From positions 1 through 9,841 of the forward strand of contig JAGBSA010000060.1 of the NCBI GenBank assembly GCA_017632095.1: a DNA stretch of 9,841 nucleotides, written 5' to 3'. Each line of letters starts with the position of its first letter. Within the stretch, counting starts at the first letter, position 1. Shown here piece after piece: positions 1 to 7,260 of the stretch. The position numbers and the translations under genes were made by a program. A model generated the notes under the pieces. That model had not been told where the DNA came from and searched no databases. It saw only the letters and a list, made by a program, of their open reading frames with translations. This stretch comes from Bacteroidales bacterium (GTDB lineage Bacteria > Bacteroidota > Bacteroidia > Bacteroidales > P3).

Positions 1-624
1 CTTTGCTTTAGGGATAGGCACAGTATCAAGGAAAGTTGCGTAATTTGCATTGTCAGGCAAACAAGAAATTTTGAAAATCTTTCTCGTGTTGCCGTTTGCA
101 TCAACGTAAGCACTCGTACCGTCCTTTGCCAACAAATTAGTGCCTTTAATCGTCAAAGGGTAAGAAACGGTCGCTTCGTTCGTGGTATCAGTGTTCTGCG
201 ACAAAGAAGTGCCAGCAGGTGCAACGTTCACATTCAACCACCATACCTTCTTCGTTTTTTGAACCGCCTTACCACTCGTCTTGTCTTTCACAACGATATA
301 GCACTCTGCGCCGACAGCAATATCAACGTTGCCCAAAACCTGAGCTTCAGCAATACCTTGCTCAATTTCCATCTCAAACCCCAAGTCTTTCTCAAGGTCA
401 TCGTCTCTTGCGCTCATTTCCAAAGAGCCAGTGCTTCCCTTGTCGTTCATCTGAGAAAGGATAATTTCACCATCTCCGTAAATATCTTTTGTGTCAATAT
501 TCTTTTCAGTGCTAATTGCCGTTAAATACCCCAAAGGCTTAACCGTTGACCCATCAGCAGAATATACACCGTTTTTGCAGTTAAATTCAATAATGTTTTT
601 ACCTGCTTTCGAAGGAACTGCCAT
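1..624 (-). CDS. Major tail protein (phi13/TP901-1-type), C-terminus cut by window edge
   Basis: This open frame runs 208 codons from an ATG at 622-624 to the window edge with no stop, so the gene is incomplete. An AAGGAG ribosome site 8 nt before the ATG supports the start. The protein begins MAVPSKAGKN and reads as a tail-tube subunit: a gamma-like start with YSADGSTVKPLGYLT, then GSTGSLEMSARDDDLEKDLG (about residues 70-90), then KVWWLNVNVAP (about 130-140) and an NTDTTNEATVSYPLTIKG stretch. This pattern matches Firmicutes siphophage major tail proteins of the phi13 family, in which the subunits stack into the tail tube. It lies 16 nt after the gp10-like gene, the usual place for this gene. 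The family assignment is by eye; a tail-tube role is well supported by pattern and position together. Confidence 0.8.
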   Translation of the reverse strand, partial: MAVPSKAGKNIIEFNCKNGVYSADGSTVKPLGYLTAISTEKNIDTKDIYGDGEIILSQMNDKGSTGSLEMSARDDDLEKDLGFEMEIEQGIAEAQVLGNVDIAVGAECYIVVKDKTSGKAVQKTKKVWWLNVNVAPAGTSLSQNTDTTNEATVSYPLTIKGTNLLAKDGTSAYVDANGNTRKIFKISCLPDNANYATFLDTVPIPKAK

Positions 625-640
625 TTTTATATCTCCTTAT

Positions 641-1105
641 TTAAGTAGTTGTTTTGTTTAATTCGTCAACTATAATGTCAACGATTTTGTCTTTGTTTCG
701 CTCAAATGTCGCTCTCATAAAAGGCTTGCCATTTTTGCTAAATTCAATTAAGTTAGAAAGTGGTATATTATATCCATATTCATTTTTACCACCCACGTCA
801 GTATTCCCAACATATCTAACACCGTTATACTTATATGTTCTTTCCCAACTATCCTTGAACTCTCCTGTTTCTCCTACAGGGCTTGCTTCCTCAAATTTAT
901 CGACTAAAAAATCAGACGCTTTATCAAGGGCAATTTCTTTTTGTCCTAAAAGTTCATTAGCATACTCGTTCAAAACTTCGTGAAGTTCTTGTGCTAAATT
1001 TATTTGATGTCTACCACTTTTAGTTTTATGAGTATACCCTTTGTGATAATCGCCGTAGATGTCAACATAGTTTCTTTTTTTACTTGTTGTCCTCTTCCTC
1101 GCCAA
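641..1105 (-). CDS. HK97 gp10-like neck/tail-completion protein
   Basis: A protein of about 154 residues. The signature SPVGETGEFKDSW (about residues 75-87), followed by RYVGNT and near the C-terminus KPFMRATFERNKDKI, matches the HK97 gp10 family (usual pattern P-x-x-T-G-x-L-x-x-S, then Y-V-x-x-G-T, then PF-[LM]-RPA). Members sit in the head-tail neck and are needed to complete the head-tail junction. The start is a choice. The frame opens at a TTG at 1112-1114, but TAGGAG (1115-1120) directly abuts that codon. The next TTG, at 1103-1105, lies 9 nt from TAGGAG and is preferred. Either way the gene overlaps the end of the preceding gene by 26-35 nt, so translation is probably coupled. The N-terminal 13 or so residues are very basic (ARKRTTSKKR). 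Confidence 0.72.
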   Translation of the reverse strand: MARKRTTSKKRNYVDIYGDYHKGYTHKTKSGRHQINLAQELHEVLNEYANELLGQKEIALDKASDFLVDKFEEASPVGETGEFKDSWERTYKYNGVRYVGNTDVGGKNEYGYNIPLSNLIEFSKNGKPFMRATFERNKDKIVDIIVDELNKTTT

Positions 1106-1490
1106 TGTATTCAACTCCTAAACTAAAAGTATACTCAGTAGACTTCAATGCTTCGTTATAGCCTAAGTTAAAACCTTGAAACGCAATGTCTTGTGCTTTT
1201 AAATGTTGTTTAATCAACTTCTTGTTTTTGTTGTGCAAATCAGTTGTATCATCCGCAAAACCTTTTGACACAAGTATTATATCACAATCAGCGTATCTTG
1301 TCAAGCCTTTGCCGTCACCAATCACTTCGTCATTGTCGGTTATTTCGCTACGCAACAAAATATAACTGCTGGGCGTATCTTCAGGCTCTTCGTGCATTAC
1401 TTCTTTATAGATGGGGATTTTATGCTTAATATATAAATCTTTCGTTATATCCCATAATATTTGAATTGGTTCTTTCCCGATATAAATCAT
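1080..1490 (-). CDS. Probable tail terminator / tail-completion protein (gp17 or DUF3168-like)
   Basis: A 136-residue protein with an ATG at 1488-1490 that overlaps the TGA of the preceding gene as ATGA; an AAGGGAG site lies 11 nt upstream. It has an amphipathic N-terminal helix (IQILWDITKDLYIKHK), a TPSSYILLRSEITDND stretch (about residues 39-54), a central strand YADCDIILVSKGF, a charged helix (LHNKNKKLIKQHLKAQ) and a C-terminal strand TEYTFSLGVEYIGE. This alpha-beta order, with 'y...f...yig' at the end, resembles the small tail-terminator/completion proteins next to HK97-type neck genes. The name rests on fold pattern and position and not on a diagnostic motif. In many related phages the gp10-like gene comes before this one; here the order is reversed. 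Confidence 0.5.
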   Translation of the reverse strand: MIYIGKEPIQILWDITKDLYIKHKIPIYKEVMHEEPEDTPSSYILLRSEITDNDEVIGDGKGLTRYADCDIILVSKGFADDTTDLHNKNKKLIKQHLKAQDIAFQGFNLGYNEALKSTEYTFSLGVEYIGEEEDNK

Positions 1491-1837
1491 TTACTTAAAT
1501 ACTCCCTTACAGCGTTTTCAATATCCTCGTCTTGCAAGGTAATGATATTCAGCTTACAATCTTTCGGTTCTTTTGCTGGTGTCAAAGTCTTGATTTCATA
1601 TAAGCCATTTTCCATCCATAAATACTTCTGCCCTTGGTAATACATCCGATCAATTTCTATCGTGTATTGAAACGTCATATTCTGAAATTGCCCGAGCTGT
1701 TGCGTTTGCACGCCAGCAAGGTTTTTCTTTGCGATAATCTTACTGGCGTGTGCAACAGTTTTTTTCCGATCTCCCGTCTCTTCGTCAACTACCGATTCAA
1801 CATCGCATAACATGACAAGTCTTTGAAGGTTAAACAT
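1487..1837 (-). CDS. Head closure / head-tail adaptor protein
   Basis: A protein of 116 residues from the preferred start. The frame also has an ATG at 1844-1846, but AAAGGGG touches that codon, while the ATG at 1835-1837 sits 9 nt from it, so the second is chosen; this gives an 8-nt overlap with the preceding gene. The body is beta-rich: VMLCDVESVVDEETGDRKK, then ASKIIAKKNLAG, MTFQYTIEIDRMYYQGQKYLWMENG (about residues 55-79), YEIKTLTPAK and CKLNIITLQ. This 'strand, Y-x-G-x-x-Y-x-I/W, strand' plan fits the head-tail joining family (SPP1 gp16/HK97 gp7-like), which closes the portal channel after packaging. The position between connector and tail-completion genes agrees. Family identification is moderate. 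Confidence 0.6.
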   Translation of the reverse strand: MFNLQRLVMLCDVESVVDEETGDRKKTVAHASKIIAKKNLAGVQTQQLGQFQNMTFQYTIEIDRMYYQGQKYLWMENGLYEIKTLTPAKEPKDCKLNIITLQDEDIENAVREYLSK

Positions 1838-2156
1838 TGATAGCATCCCCTTTTGTCGATAAAGACAGCTTGTTTTTTAAGAGCGTTATCGTAGAGTTGT
1901 TAGCAATGTCGGTCTTGTTCATCAATGCTTCTGCGTATAAGCAAATCAAAGATTGTCCCAAATTACTGCTCAATCTTTCGGCACTTATATCATCTTCTGC
2001 TAAATCAAAAACTGCCCTATCTATCCAAGTCTTATAATACTCGTCAAGCGGATTATTTTCCTTATTAAAATCGCCAATGCTTAATTTGTATTTGTTCAAT
2101 AAAGCATCACTATATACATAAGCATAAGAAATAGGATAAATCTTTTCAACCGCCAT
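1830..2156 (-). CDS. Head-tail connector (gp6/gp15-like adaptor)
   Basis: A 108-residue, mostly helical protein. The ATG at 2154-2156 has AAGGAG 9 nt upstream; the stop is TAA at 1830-1832. Helices visible are DALLNKYKLSIGDF, a central YYKTWIDRAVFDLAEDD and RLSSNLGQSLICLYAEALMN (about residues 61-80). Connector proteins of this class are small all-alpha proteins that dock as a ring under the portal, and the gene follows the capsid gene by 39 nt, the expected place. No catalytic residues are expected. Sequence similarity in this family is weak, so the call leans on size, helical content and gene order. Confidence 0.55.
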   Translation of the reverse strand: MAVEKIYPISYAYVYSDALLNKYKLSIGDFNKENNPLDEYYKTWIDRAVFDLAEDDISAERLSSNLGQSLICLYAEALMNKTDIANNSTITLLKNKLSLSTKGDAINV

Positions 2157-2195
2157 TGCTATTTACTCCTTTTTAGACTTTTTGTCGTTTGGTAA

Positions 2196-3419
2196 TTAGG
2201 AACCAGTTTTCTTCTTGCCGTATACAAAGGACGAAGGAACAGGAGCCGCCGTTACCATCATGTGAGCTGTATATTCTTTAATACGCTTCTTGTTGGAAAT
2301 ATCTACGCCAAGTTCCATACCCTTGTTAATGTTTGCCTTGTACCACTTGCCAACGTTACCAATAATAAAATCTCCTGCTGCAAGATTAGGGTCTGCTTCT
2401 ACAGGGAATGTAGACATTCTCGTCAAACCGCCGCCGTTAAGTACAGGAAGGATATAATTCCCATTCTTATCCTTACTGAACGTAATGCTATCAAAAATAT
2501 CGGATGCAACGTAGATTTTTGCACCGGCTCTCTTCTTAACAGGAAGAGCTTTAATGCCAGCTTCAAGTGCTTCTCTCAAATCCGTAACAGTGGATGCGTA
2601 TTCGGCGGAGATTGCGCCAATGGTAATACCTTTAACGTGATCAGCAGAACCAATACCATAAATGTAATCGTTGATAAGAAGCTCACGCATAGATTCGCTG
2701 ATAAGAGAAATAAGGTAATCAGTAAATTCTGCGATTGCCATTGCTTCTTCTTCAAACGTAATTACGATGCTATCGGTATAGTTACCAGTTGCGCCGTTAA
2801 GGATATCCCACTTAACACTTTCGTTTTCAGTAGGAGAAAGTTCAGCCTTAACTTTTGCACCGCTCTTGCTTACTCTGTAAGGGAATTTAACTTTGCCTTT
2901 AATTGCAGTAGTTACGATGTCTCTATAAATAGGGCTTTCAAGTACTTCTTCTCTCAAGATGTCAAGCATAACTTCCTGATGGATAAAGATTCCACCATTG
3001 TTAATACCATCTGCGACAGAAGAAGGTGCTACAAAAGTTTCAGAAGTGGTAGTAGTTGCTACGCCCAATGCTCTCAATTCTGCATCGTTAAGCACTACGT
3101 CAGGTCTATGAGTGCTTTCTCTTAAAATATACTTTGCAAAAGCCTGTCTAATGTTTACGTTTTCCATATTGTTTTTAATACTCCTATTTTGATTTTTTTC
3201 GTTTTCTGCACTTACTCTTTCCTGTGCAGCTTTGATTTTTTCTTCTACGCTTCTAATTGCATCTCTCAATTCCGTTGCTTCCGTAGTCGAGCTTGCAATC
3301 TGTTCATCCGTCAGCGTATCACGGTGTTCTTGCAACTGCTTTTTAATCGCAGCTTTTCTCGCCATCAAACTTTCTTTTTCTAAGTTCAAATCACGAAGTT
3401 CAGTTACGCTATCATTCAT
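2196..3419 (-). CDS. Major capsid protein, HK97 fold, with N-terminal delta domain
   Basis: A 407-residue shell protein. Residues about 1-75 are a charged, coiled-coil-prone delta/scaffold segment (VTELRDLNLEKESL, then TELRDAIRSVEEKIKAA). The mature HK97-fold body begins near residues 85-110 and includes IRQAFAKYIL, GGIFIHQEVMLDILREEV (N-arm and E-loop region), VKFPYRVSKSGAKVKAELSPT, a spine helix around FTDYLISLISESMRELLINDY, and the P-domain strand AKIYVASDIFDSI. In HK97-type phages the delta domain guides procapsid assembly and is then removed by the prohead protease encoded just upstream. The ATG at 3417-3419 has GGAGG 9 nt upstream and overlaps the protease stop by 8 nt. A second ribosome-site-like sequence lies inside the gene before Met85 (listed separately). 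I cannot tell from sequence whether covalent crosslinking occurs. Confidence 0.93.
   Translation of the reverse strand: MNDSVTELRDLNLEKESLMARKAAIKKQLQEHRDTLTDEQIASSTTEATELRDAIRSVEEKIKAAQERVSAENEKNQNRSIKNNMENVNIRQAFAKYILRESTHRPDVVLNDAELRALGVATTTTSETFVAPSSVADGINNGGIFIHQEVMLDILREEVLESPIYRDIVTTAIKGKVKFPYRVSKSGAKVKAELSPTENESVKWDILNGATGNYTDSIVITFEEEAMAIAEFTDYLISLISESMRELLINDYIYGIGSADHVKGITIGAISAEYASTVTDLREALEAGIKALPVKKRAGAKIYVASDIFDSITFSKDKNGNYILPVLNGGGLTRMSTFPVEADPNLAAGDFIIGNVGKWYKANINKGMELGVDISNKKRIKEYTAHMMVTAAPVPSSFVYGKKKTGS
3165..3185 (-). promoter_or_regulatory. Possible internal ribosome site and start inside the capsid gene (Met85)
   Basis: An AGGAG (preceded by T, reading TAGGAG) at 3181-3185 stands 13 nt before an in-frame ATG at 3165-3167, which encodes Met85. 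Initiation here would give a 323-residue capsid protein without the coiled-coil delta domain. The spacing is longer than the 7-11 nt used elsewhere in this window, so it may be chance. Confidence 0.3.
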
Positions 3420-4098
3420 TTAACAAATCCTCCAATCCCTTAATTTTTTCTTCACGTTCAGCCTTTTTCTCTGCCTCAATCTTTTCTTCCTCAGCTTTCT
3501 TTTCAGCGGCTACACGTTCTTGTTCTGCTCTTTCTTCAGCTTCAGCCTTTGCCTTTTCTTCGTCAACTCTTTTTTGTTCTTCTTCAGAACGTTGTCGTTG
3601 AGCAATTACCGATGCCTCTTTATAAGCTGGGAATGGGGTGATCGTAATTTCAAATAGCTCGTCAATGTGAGTTATAGTTCGCAAACCTGTCGAGGGATTC
3701 ACTTCGTCACTGCACGTAAACCCAAAAGACATTCCGTCTACAAGTCCTGCTTCCACTAAGTTGTAAATATCTCTTGCGTATTGGGTATTTGGCAAATCAG
3801 CTTCAAAGAACAAGCCTGTTTCGTCAATTTCCATTCGCATATTTACGCCGTTTCTTGCAAGTACCTTGTCAGGTTCTACATTGTGACCGCCCACTAAGTA
3901 CACATCTGTTAAGTCAGTGCCCTCCAACGCTGTCGGCATTATCGTTTCTCGGATTTTGCCATACCAAAAGTCGTGAATTTCTGTTTTGGTATTAAACAGG
4001 ATTGGATAACCACGCAATACTAACTTTTTTCCGCCTTCTTGCTTTTCGTCAACACGTGTCTCTAGCTTGACCGACCTATATTCCTTGCGGTTCTCCAT
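3412..4098 (-). CDS. Prohead protease (HK97 gp4 / peptidase S78 family) with charged C-terminal coiled coil
   Basis: A 228-residue assembly protease that would cleave the capsid delta domain during head maturation. The N-terminal catalytic domain covers about residues 8-168. It contains LRGYPILFN, the histidine motif LVGGHN (His72), the nucleophile motif GLVDGMSFGF (Ser124) and the C-terminal core motif ELFEITITPFPAY (Glu150 in the region where the third catalytic residue is usually placed). The last 60 or so residues (168-228) are almost entirely E, K, A, R and Q, a long coiled coil that could act as an assembly or targeting tail. The ATG at 4096-4098 has AAGGAG 7 nt upstream and overlaps the portal gene end by 23 nt. 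The stop overlaps the capsid start as ATGAATGA. Catalytic residues appear intact. Confidence 0.92.
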   Translation of the reverse strand: MENRKEYRSVKLETRVDEKQEGGKKLVLRGYPILFNTKTEIHDFWYGKIRETIMPTALEGTDLTDVYLVGGHNVEPDKVLARNGVNMRMEIDETGLFFEADLPNTQYARDIYNLVEAGLVDGMSFGFTCSDEVNPSTGLRTITHIDELFEITITPFPAYKEASVIAQRQRSEEEQKRVDEEKAKAEAEERAEQERVAAEKKAEEEKIEAEKKAEREEKIKGLEDLLNE

Positions 4099-5356
4099 TA
4101 CTTGTCTCCTTTTTAGTTTCTATATCGTCAGCTTGATTGCTGTCGGTATCTTTATCTGTTGGTTGTTTAACTTTCCCAAGTTGATATTTATCTGCAATTT
4201 CAATATCAACAGTATCAGCCGTAACTCTATACTTTTTACCCCATCCGTTAGGAAGTGGAGGTTGCCCCAAATATTCACGGCATTCGTCTTGATTAAGAAT
4301 CCCAGAACGAATTGCAACGCTAAACAATGCCGTTCTTGCTTGCAAAGTCGTTACCGTTAATGCGTGATAATCAAACTCAATCCTATGACCAAAATAATAT
4401 TCGTTTGGAGTAAATAGCTTATTTGTAAATTCTCTTTCACACTGAATAGCAAGAGGCTTAATCGTATTAGCAATAAACATTTGCATTTCGATTTCGCTTG
4501 CTTTGTTGTTGATAATGTTCTCGTTAATGCTAAAATAGTTGTAAACGATATTGATTACTAATTGCATTAAATCACGATTGACCTGCGTTTCAGTCCAGCT
4601 TATAGGCGTAACCTGCCACATCTTATCGAAGTACACGAGACCATCAACATTATCTGCAAAGTTTGCCTTTACTGCTTCCATTGTGCCTTTGCGGTCTTTT
4701 TCTTTAAGTTGTCCTTGCCCATTAAGATTGCTTTGAAGTATCGCTCTCGGCTTTTTAGGGTTTGCAACGTTTACTATTTGCTCGCCTAAACTTTTAAGCA
4801 CCGTTTCATATAAGCCTAAATTGTTTTGCGTTCCACCTGTCAAAGATGAAAAACGATTCAAATAAATCAACGAATTAAGGTTGTATTTCTTTTCAGGGTT
4901 ATTTCTTGCATCAAAAAACTGCACGTACCCGGAGCCATTTTCTAAAGTGATTTTTTTATTCCTTACTGGTAGTGGATAAATTTTTGACAGCGCACCCGTC
5001 TTTCCATCGAAAATAGGTTCAGCAAAAGCATCGTTTTGAACAAGCAAATCCGTAATAAGAGTCTTTATAAACTGCGTACCATTCTGCAAAGGATTCGGCT
5101 GATATGTCAATACACGATTTGTTGCATCTTCTAAATAAACAACGTTCCCTTCCTTGTCAACTCTTTTATGCCAGACAGGCACAGCACTAAATATATCTGC
5201 AACCTTCTCAATAGCCGTTCTTACTTCTGGAATATCGTATATTTGATTTGCATAGTTCCAAACAAAGTATTTCCAGTTACCGCCGTAGTAGTTGCTGATA
5301 ATACTTCGTATCTCTTTTTGTTTTCTATTACGCCTCAAAAAGTCAAAAAAACCCAT
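4076..5356 (-). CDS. Portal protein (HK97 family)
   Basis: A 426-residue protein of the HK97-type portal family, which forms the ring at one capsid vertex through which TerL pumps DNA and to which the neck attaches. Visible marks are the N-terminal MGFFDFLRRN, an early helix IPEVRTAIEKVADIFSAVPV (about 42-61), the stem/wing region LQSNLNGQGQ (about 208-217) and the signature SGILNQDECREYLGQPPLPN (about 351-370) near the end, followed by a polar tail of about 35 residues. The ATG at 5354-5356 is chosen because AAGGAG stands 9 nt away. A TTG two codons upstream (5360-5362) is only 3 nt from the site. The gene follows a 135-bp gap that carries a good promoter and is the first gene of the head operon. 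Confidence 0.92.
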   Translation of the reverse strand: MGFFDFLRRNRKQKEIRSIISNYYGGNWKYFVWNYANQIYDIPEVRTAIEKVADIFSAVPVWHKRVDKEGNVVYLEDATNRVLTYQPNPLQNGTQFIKTLITDLLVQNDAFAEPIFDGKTGALSKIYPLPVRNKKITLENGSGYVQFFDARNNPEKKYNLNSLIYLNRFSSLTGGTQNNLGLYETVLKSLGEQIVNVANPKKPRAILQSNLNGQGQLKEKDRKGTMEAVKANFADNVDGLVYFDKMWQVTPISWTETQVNRDLMQLVINIVYNYFSINENIINNKASEIEMQMFIANTIKPLAIQCEREFTNKLFTPNEYYFGHRIEFDYHALTVTTLQARTALFSVAIRSGILNQDECREYLGQPPLPNGWGKKYRVTADTVDIEIADKYQLGKVKQPTDKDTDSNQADDIETKKETSNGEPQGI

Positions 5357-5491
5357 CAGCAAATACTCCTTTTTTTATGGAAATTACATTGTCTCTTCTT
5401 AACAATAACATATTTTATTATTTTTGTCAAGCCTTTTACGACATTTTTTTGTTTTTTTTACTAAATATTGTGTTTTATCACTTTTAGAACA
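5357..5491 (-). other. Intergenic gap between large terminase and portal
   Basis: A 135-bp, very AT-rich spacer holding the promoter above, the portal ribosome site and long A-runs on the minus strand. Just after the terminase stop there is a weak inverted repeat (GTGTT and AACAC, 5 bp with a 13-nt loop), but no U-run follows it in the minus-strand transcript, so I do not call a terminator. No small gene is visible. Confidence 0.6.
5402..5430 (-). promoter_or_regulatory. Sigma-70-type promoter for the portal-capsid operon
   Basis: On the minus strand, TTGACA (5425-5430) is a perfect -35 box. A 17-nt spacer follows, then TATTGT (5402-5407) as a -10 box with 4 of 6 consensus bases, preceded by TG one base upstream (extended -10). 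Transcription would start near 5395, leaving a leader of about 40 nt that ends in the AAGGAG of the portal gene. It lies in the only sizeable gap inside the late region. Confidence 0.75.
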
Positions 5492-7258
5492 CTATATCTT
5501 GAAATAATCAGGTATTTGTTCTGCATAGATTTGTTTTGCTCTGTCGTAGGCAATTTCGCAGTTATATAAACCAATGCAACCATCAACATGTCCATTCGAT
5601 TTCGCTTTATTTACTGAAAGTTTGTTATCAACATTGCTTACTACTCTTACATTCCAAAAACAATATGGCAACAATTTATTATTTACATCAATAGCGTATT
5701 TTTTAGTTTCAAACAAAGTTCTTGAAAGTCTTATTGCCGGGTCTAATGCGTAACCTTGCCAAACAGGTGTCAAAATTCCGTCATCCCTGTTTTCTACTCT
5801 GTTGTCTTTGTCAAATTCAACTTTTTCGTGAGTAAATTCTCCATTTTCAAGCATATCAGGAACCCAATAATTTGACATTGCTCTATCATAACCAATTTTC
5901 AAAAAGCTAACTTGATACTCATCTCGCAAAGTGACAAACCATTGTGTAACAGCCCTAAAATCTACCGTTGCACCTTTCGTTATAATTACAACTCTCGAAG
6001 TAATTTCATTATCAGAGTTCATATAAGTATAACTATTATAGTCTTGCCTGTCCTTTTTTGAATTTCGCTCTAAACAATCGGAAGCAATAAAGTATGCCTG
6101 TAATATAATTGATCTACCGTCTTTTAACAATATCTTCGCCGTTGCGTTGCATAAGTCCGTAGTAGATGCAAGGTCAACTCCACCCGTGGCGTATGTGTCA
6201 TAAAACATTTCTTTCTTAATAGGCTCTACACAATCCTTAATGTGCGTCATATCGTAGAAATCCATTACAGCACCGATTTGCCTATTCAAATGCTTACTAA
6301 TAAAAGTGTTACGCATAATAGGATCGTCCTTCATTGCGTTCCATTGCTCTTTTAAAAACTTTAATGTGGGTCTACCATAACGCATTCCTGGATTTGCTTT
6401 TATCCACTTTGTCGTATCTTCAATATCATCAGTATCATCAATGCCAAACATTAAAGCAAATATTCTATCTTCTTTACCAAGTTTCTTTTTTCTTAAAAAT
6501 TTTCTATTTCTTGCTAAAAGACTTTCGTATAAACTTTCAGGCGTTATTCCGGCTGAACTAATCACAAGCATCATAGGTTGCTTTCTTGCACCCATACCAG
6601 ACTTCAAAGCATTGTATTGGTTGAAGTTGGTAATTTCGTGAATTTCGTTCGCAACAGCAAAAGAAGGGTTGCTACCGTCTTTACCTTTTATTCTGCCTGA
6701 TAAGTATTCAAGTTTTCCGTCATTTATACTACAAATAATTTGACGTTTTTCTTTACTTCCTGCTTTCTTAAAGATTTGATTAAGTGGCTCGTTTTTAATT
6801 TCGTTTTCCACAATTTCAAATGTTCGATAAGATTGATTGCTATTTTCAGCAACGATTTGACCCCACGCTCTTGGCTCTTTATCAAGTCCCAAAAAGTAAC
6901 AAATCAAAGGTGCTACAAAGTGGTCTTTCCCCCATTTTCTTGCAACGCCTAAATCCATTTCAGTAAAGTATCGAATATAGCAATTATAATCTTTCGACCA
7001 CTCTTTAATTCCAAGTATGCACGCAGCGATATAACGTTGCTCCATGTCTAAAATTATAGGTTGACCTGCTAACACACCTTCACGATGCTTGAACATTCTG
7101 CAAAACTTTTCAAATGCAATAGGGTCTGCTTCTTTATAAACGATGTTTTTTCTCGTTATAAGCTCTTTGATTTGCCTTATATTATCTTTTACGTCTCTAT
7201 TAAAATCTTGAGGTCGCTTTTCAACATAAGAGATATAGTCTTTAATCCATTTTAACAT
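5492..7258 (-). CDS. terL: Large terminase subunit, TerL (ATPase plus nuclease)
   Basis: A 588-residue packaging motor protein that translocates DNA into the procapsid and cuts concatemers. The ATPase half has an upstream glutamine motif (LDMEQRYIAA, about 70-79), a Walker A-position loop ARKWGKDH (106-113), a Walker B-position segment FAVANEIHEI (200-209) and a coupling motif LVISSAG (231-237). The RNase H-like nuclease half keeps acidic residues at GGVDLASTTD (Asp362), IGYDRA (Asp458) and GHVDGCIGL (Asp559). Length suits the family. Oddly, the Walker A residue that is normally Thr/Ser is Asp (D112), and the Walker B residue that is normally Asp is Asn (N204), although Glu205 remains. The ATG (7256-7258) is 2 nt after the TerS stop with only a weak AGGA upstream, suggesting coupled translation. 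The frame is open and unbroken, so I treat it as functional. Confidence 0.93.
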   Translation of the reverse strand: MLKWIKDYISYVEKRPQDFNRDVKDNIRQIKELITRKNIVYKEADPIAFEKFCRMFKHREGVLAGQPIILDMEQRYIAACILGIKEWSKDYNCYIRYFTEMDLGVARKWGKDHFVAPLICYFLGLDKEPRAWGQIVAENSNQSYRTFEIVENEIKNEPLNQIFKKAGSKEKRQIICSINDGKLEYLSGRIKGKDGSNPSFAVANEIHEITNFNQYNALKSGMGARKQPMMLVISSAGITPESLYESLLARNRKFLRKKKLGKEDRIFALMFGIDDTDDIEDTTKWIKANPGMRYGRPTLKFLKEQWNAMKDDPIMRNTFISKHLNRQIGAVMDFYDMTHIKDCVEPIKKEMFYDTYATGGVDLASTTDLCNATAKILLKDGRSIILQAYFIASDCLERNSKKDRQDYNSYTYMNSDNEITSRVVIITKGATVDFRAVTQWFVTLRDEYQVSFLKIGYDRAMSNYWVPDMLENGEFTHEKVEFDKDNRVENRDDGILTPVWQGYALDPAIRLSRTLFETKKYAIDVNNKLLPYCFWNVRVVSNVDNKLSVNKAKSNGHVDGCIGLYNCEIAYDRAKQIYAEQIPDYFKI

Positions 7259-7260
7259 TT

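Noticed and set aside
219..525. Overlapping plus-strand frames at the left end
   Set aside because: They are antisense to the major tail protein frame, which has a strong ribosome site and a recognisable sequence.
2262..3125. Long plus-strand open frame (287 codons) opposite the capsid gene
   Set aside because: It lies wholly within the minus-strand capsid gene, has no convincing ribosome site, and its product is Cys/Phe/Asn-rich with no domain logic. It is a product of codon bias on the other strand.
5444..5491. Terminator after the large terminase gene
   Set aside because: The only inverted repeat (GTGTT/AACAC) is 5 bp and is followed by A-runs in the minus-strand RNA, without the U-run of an intrinsic terminator.
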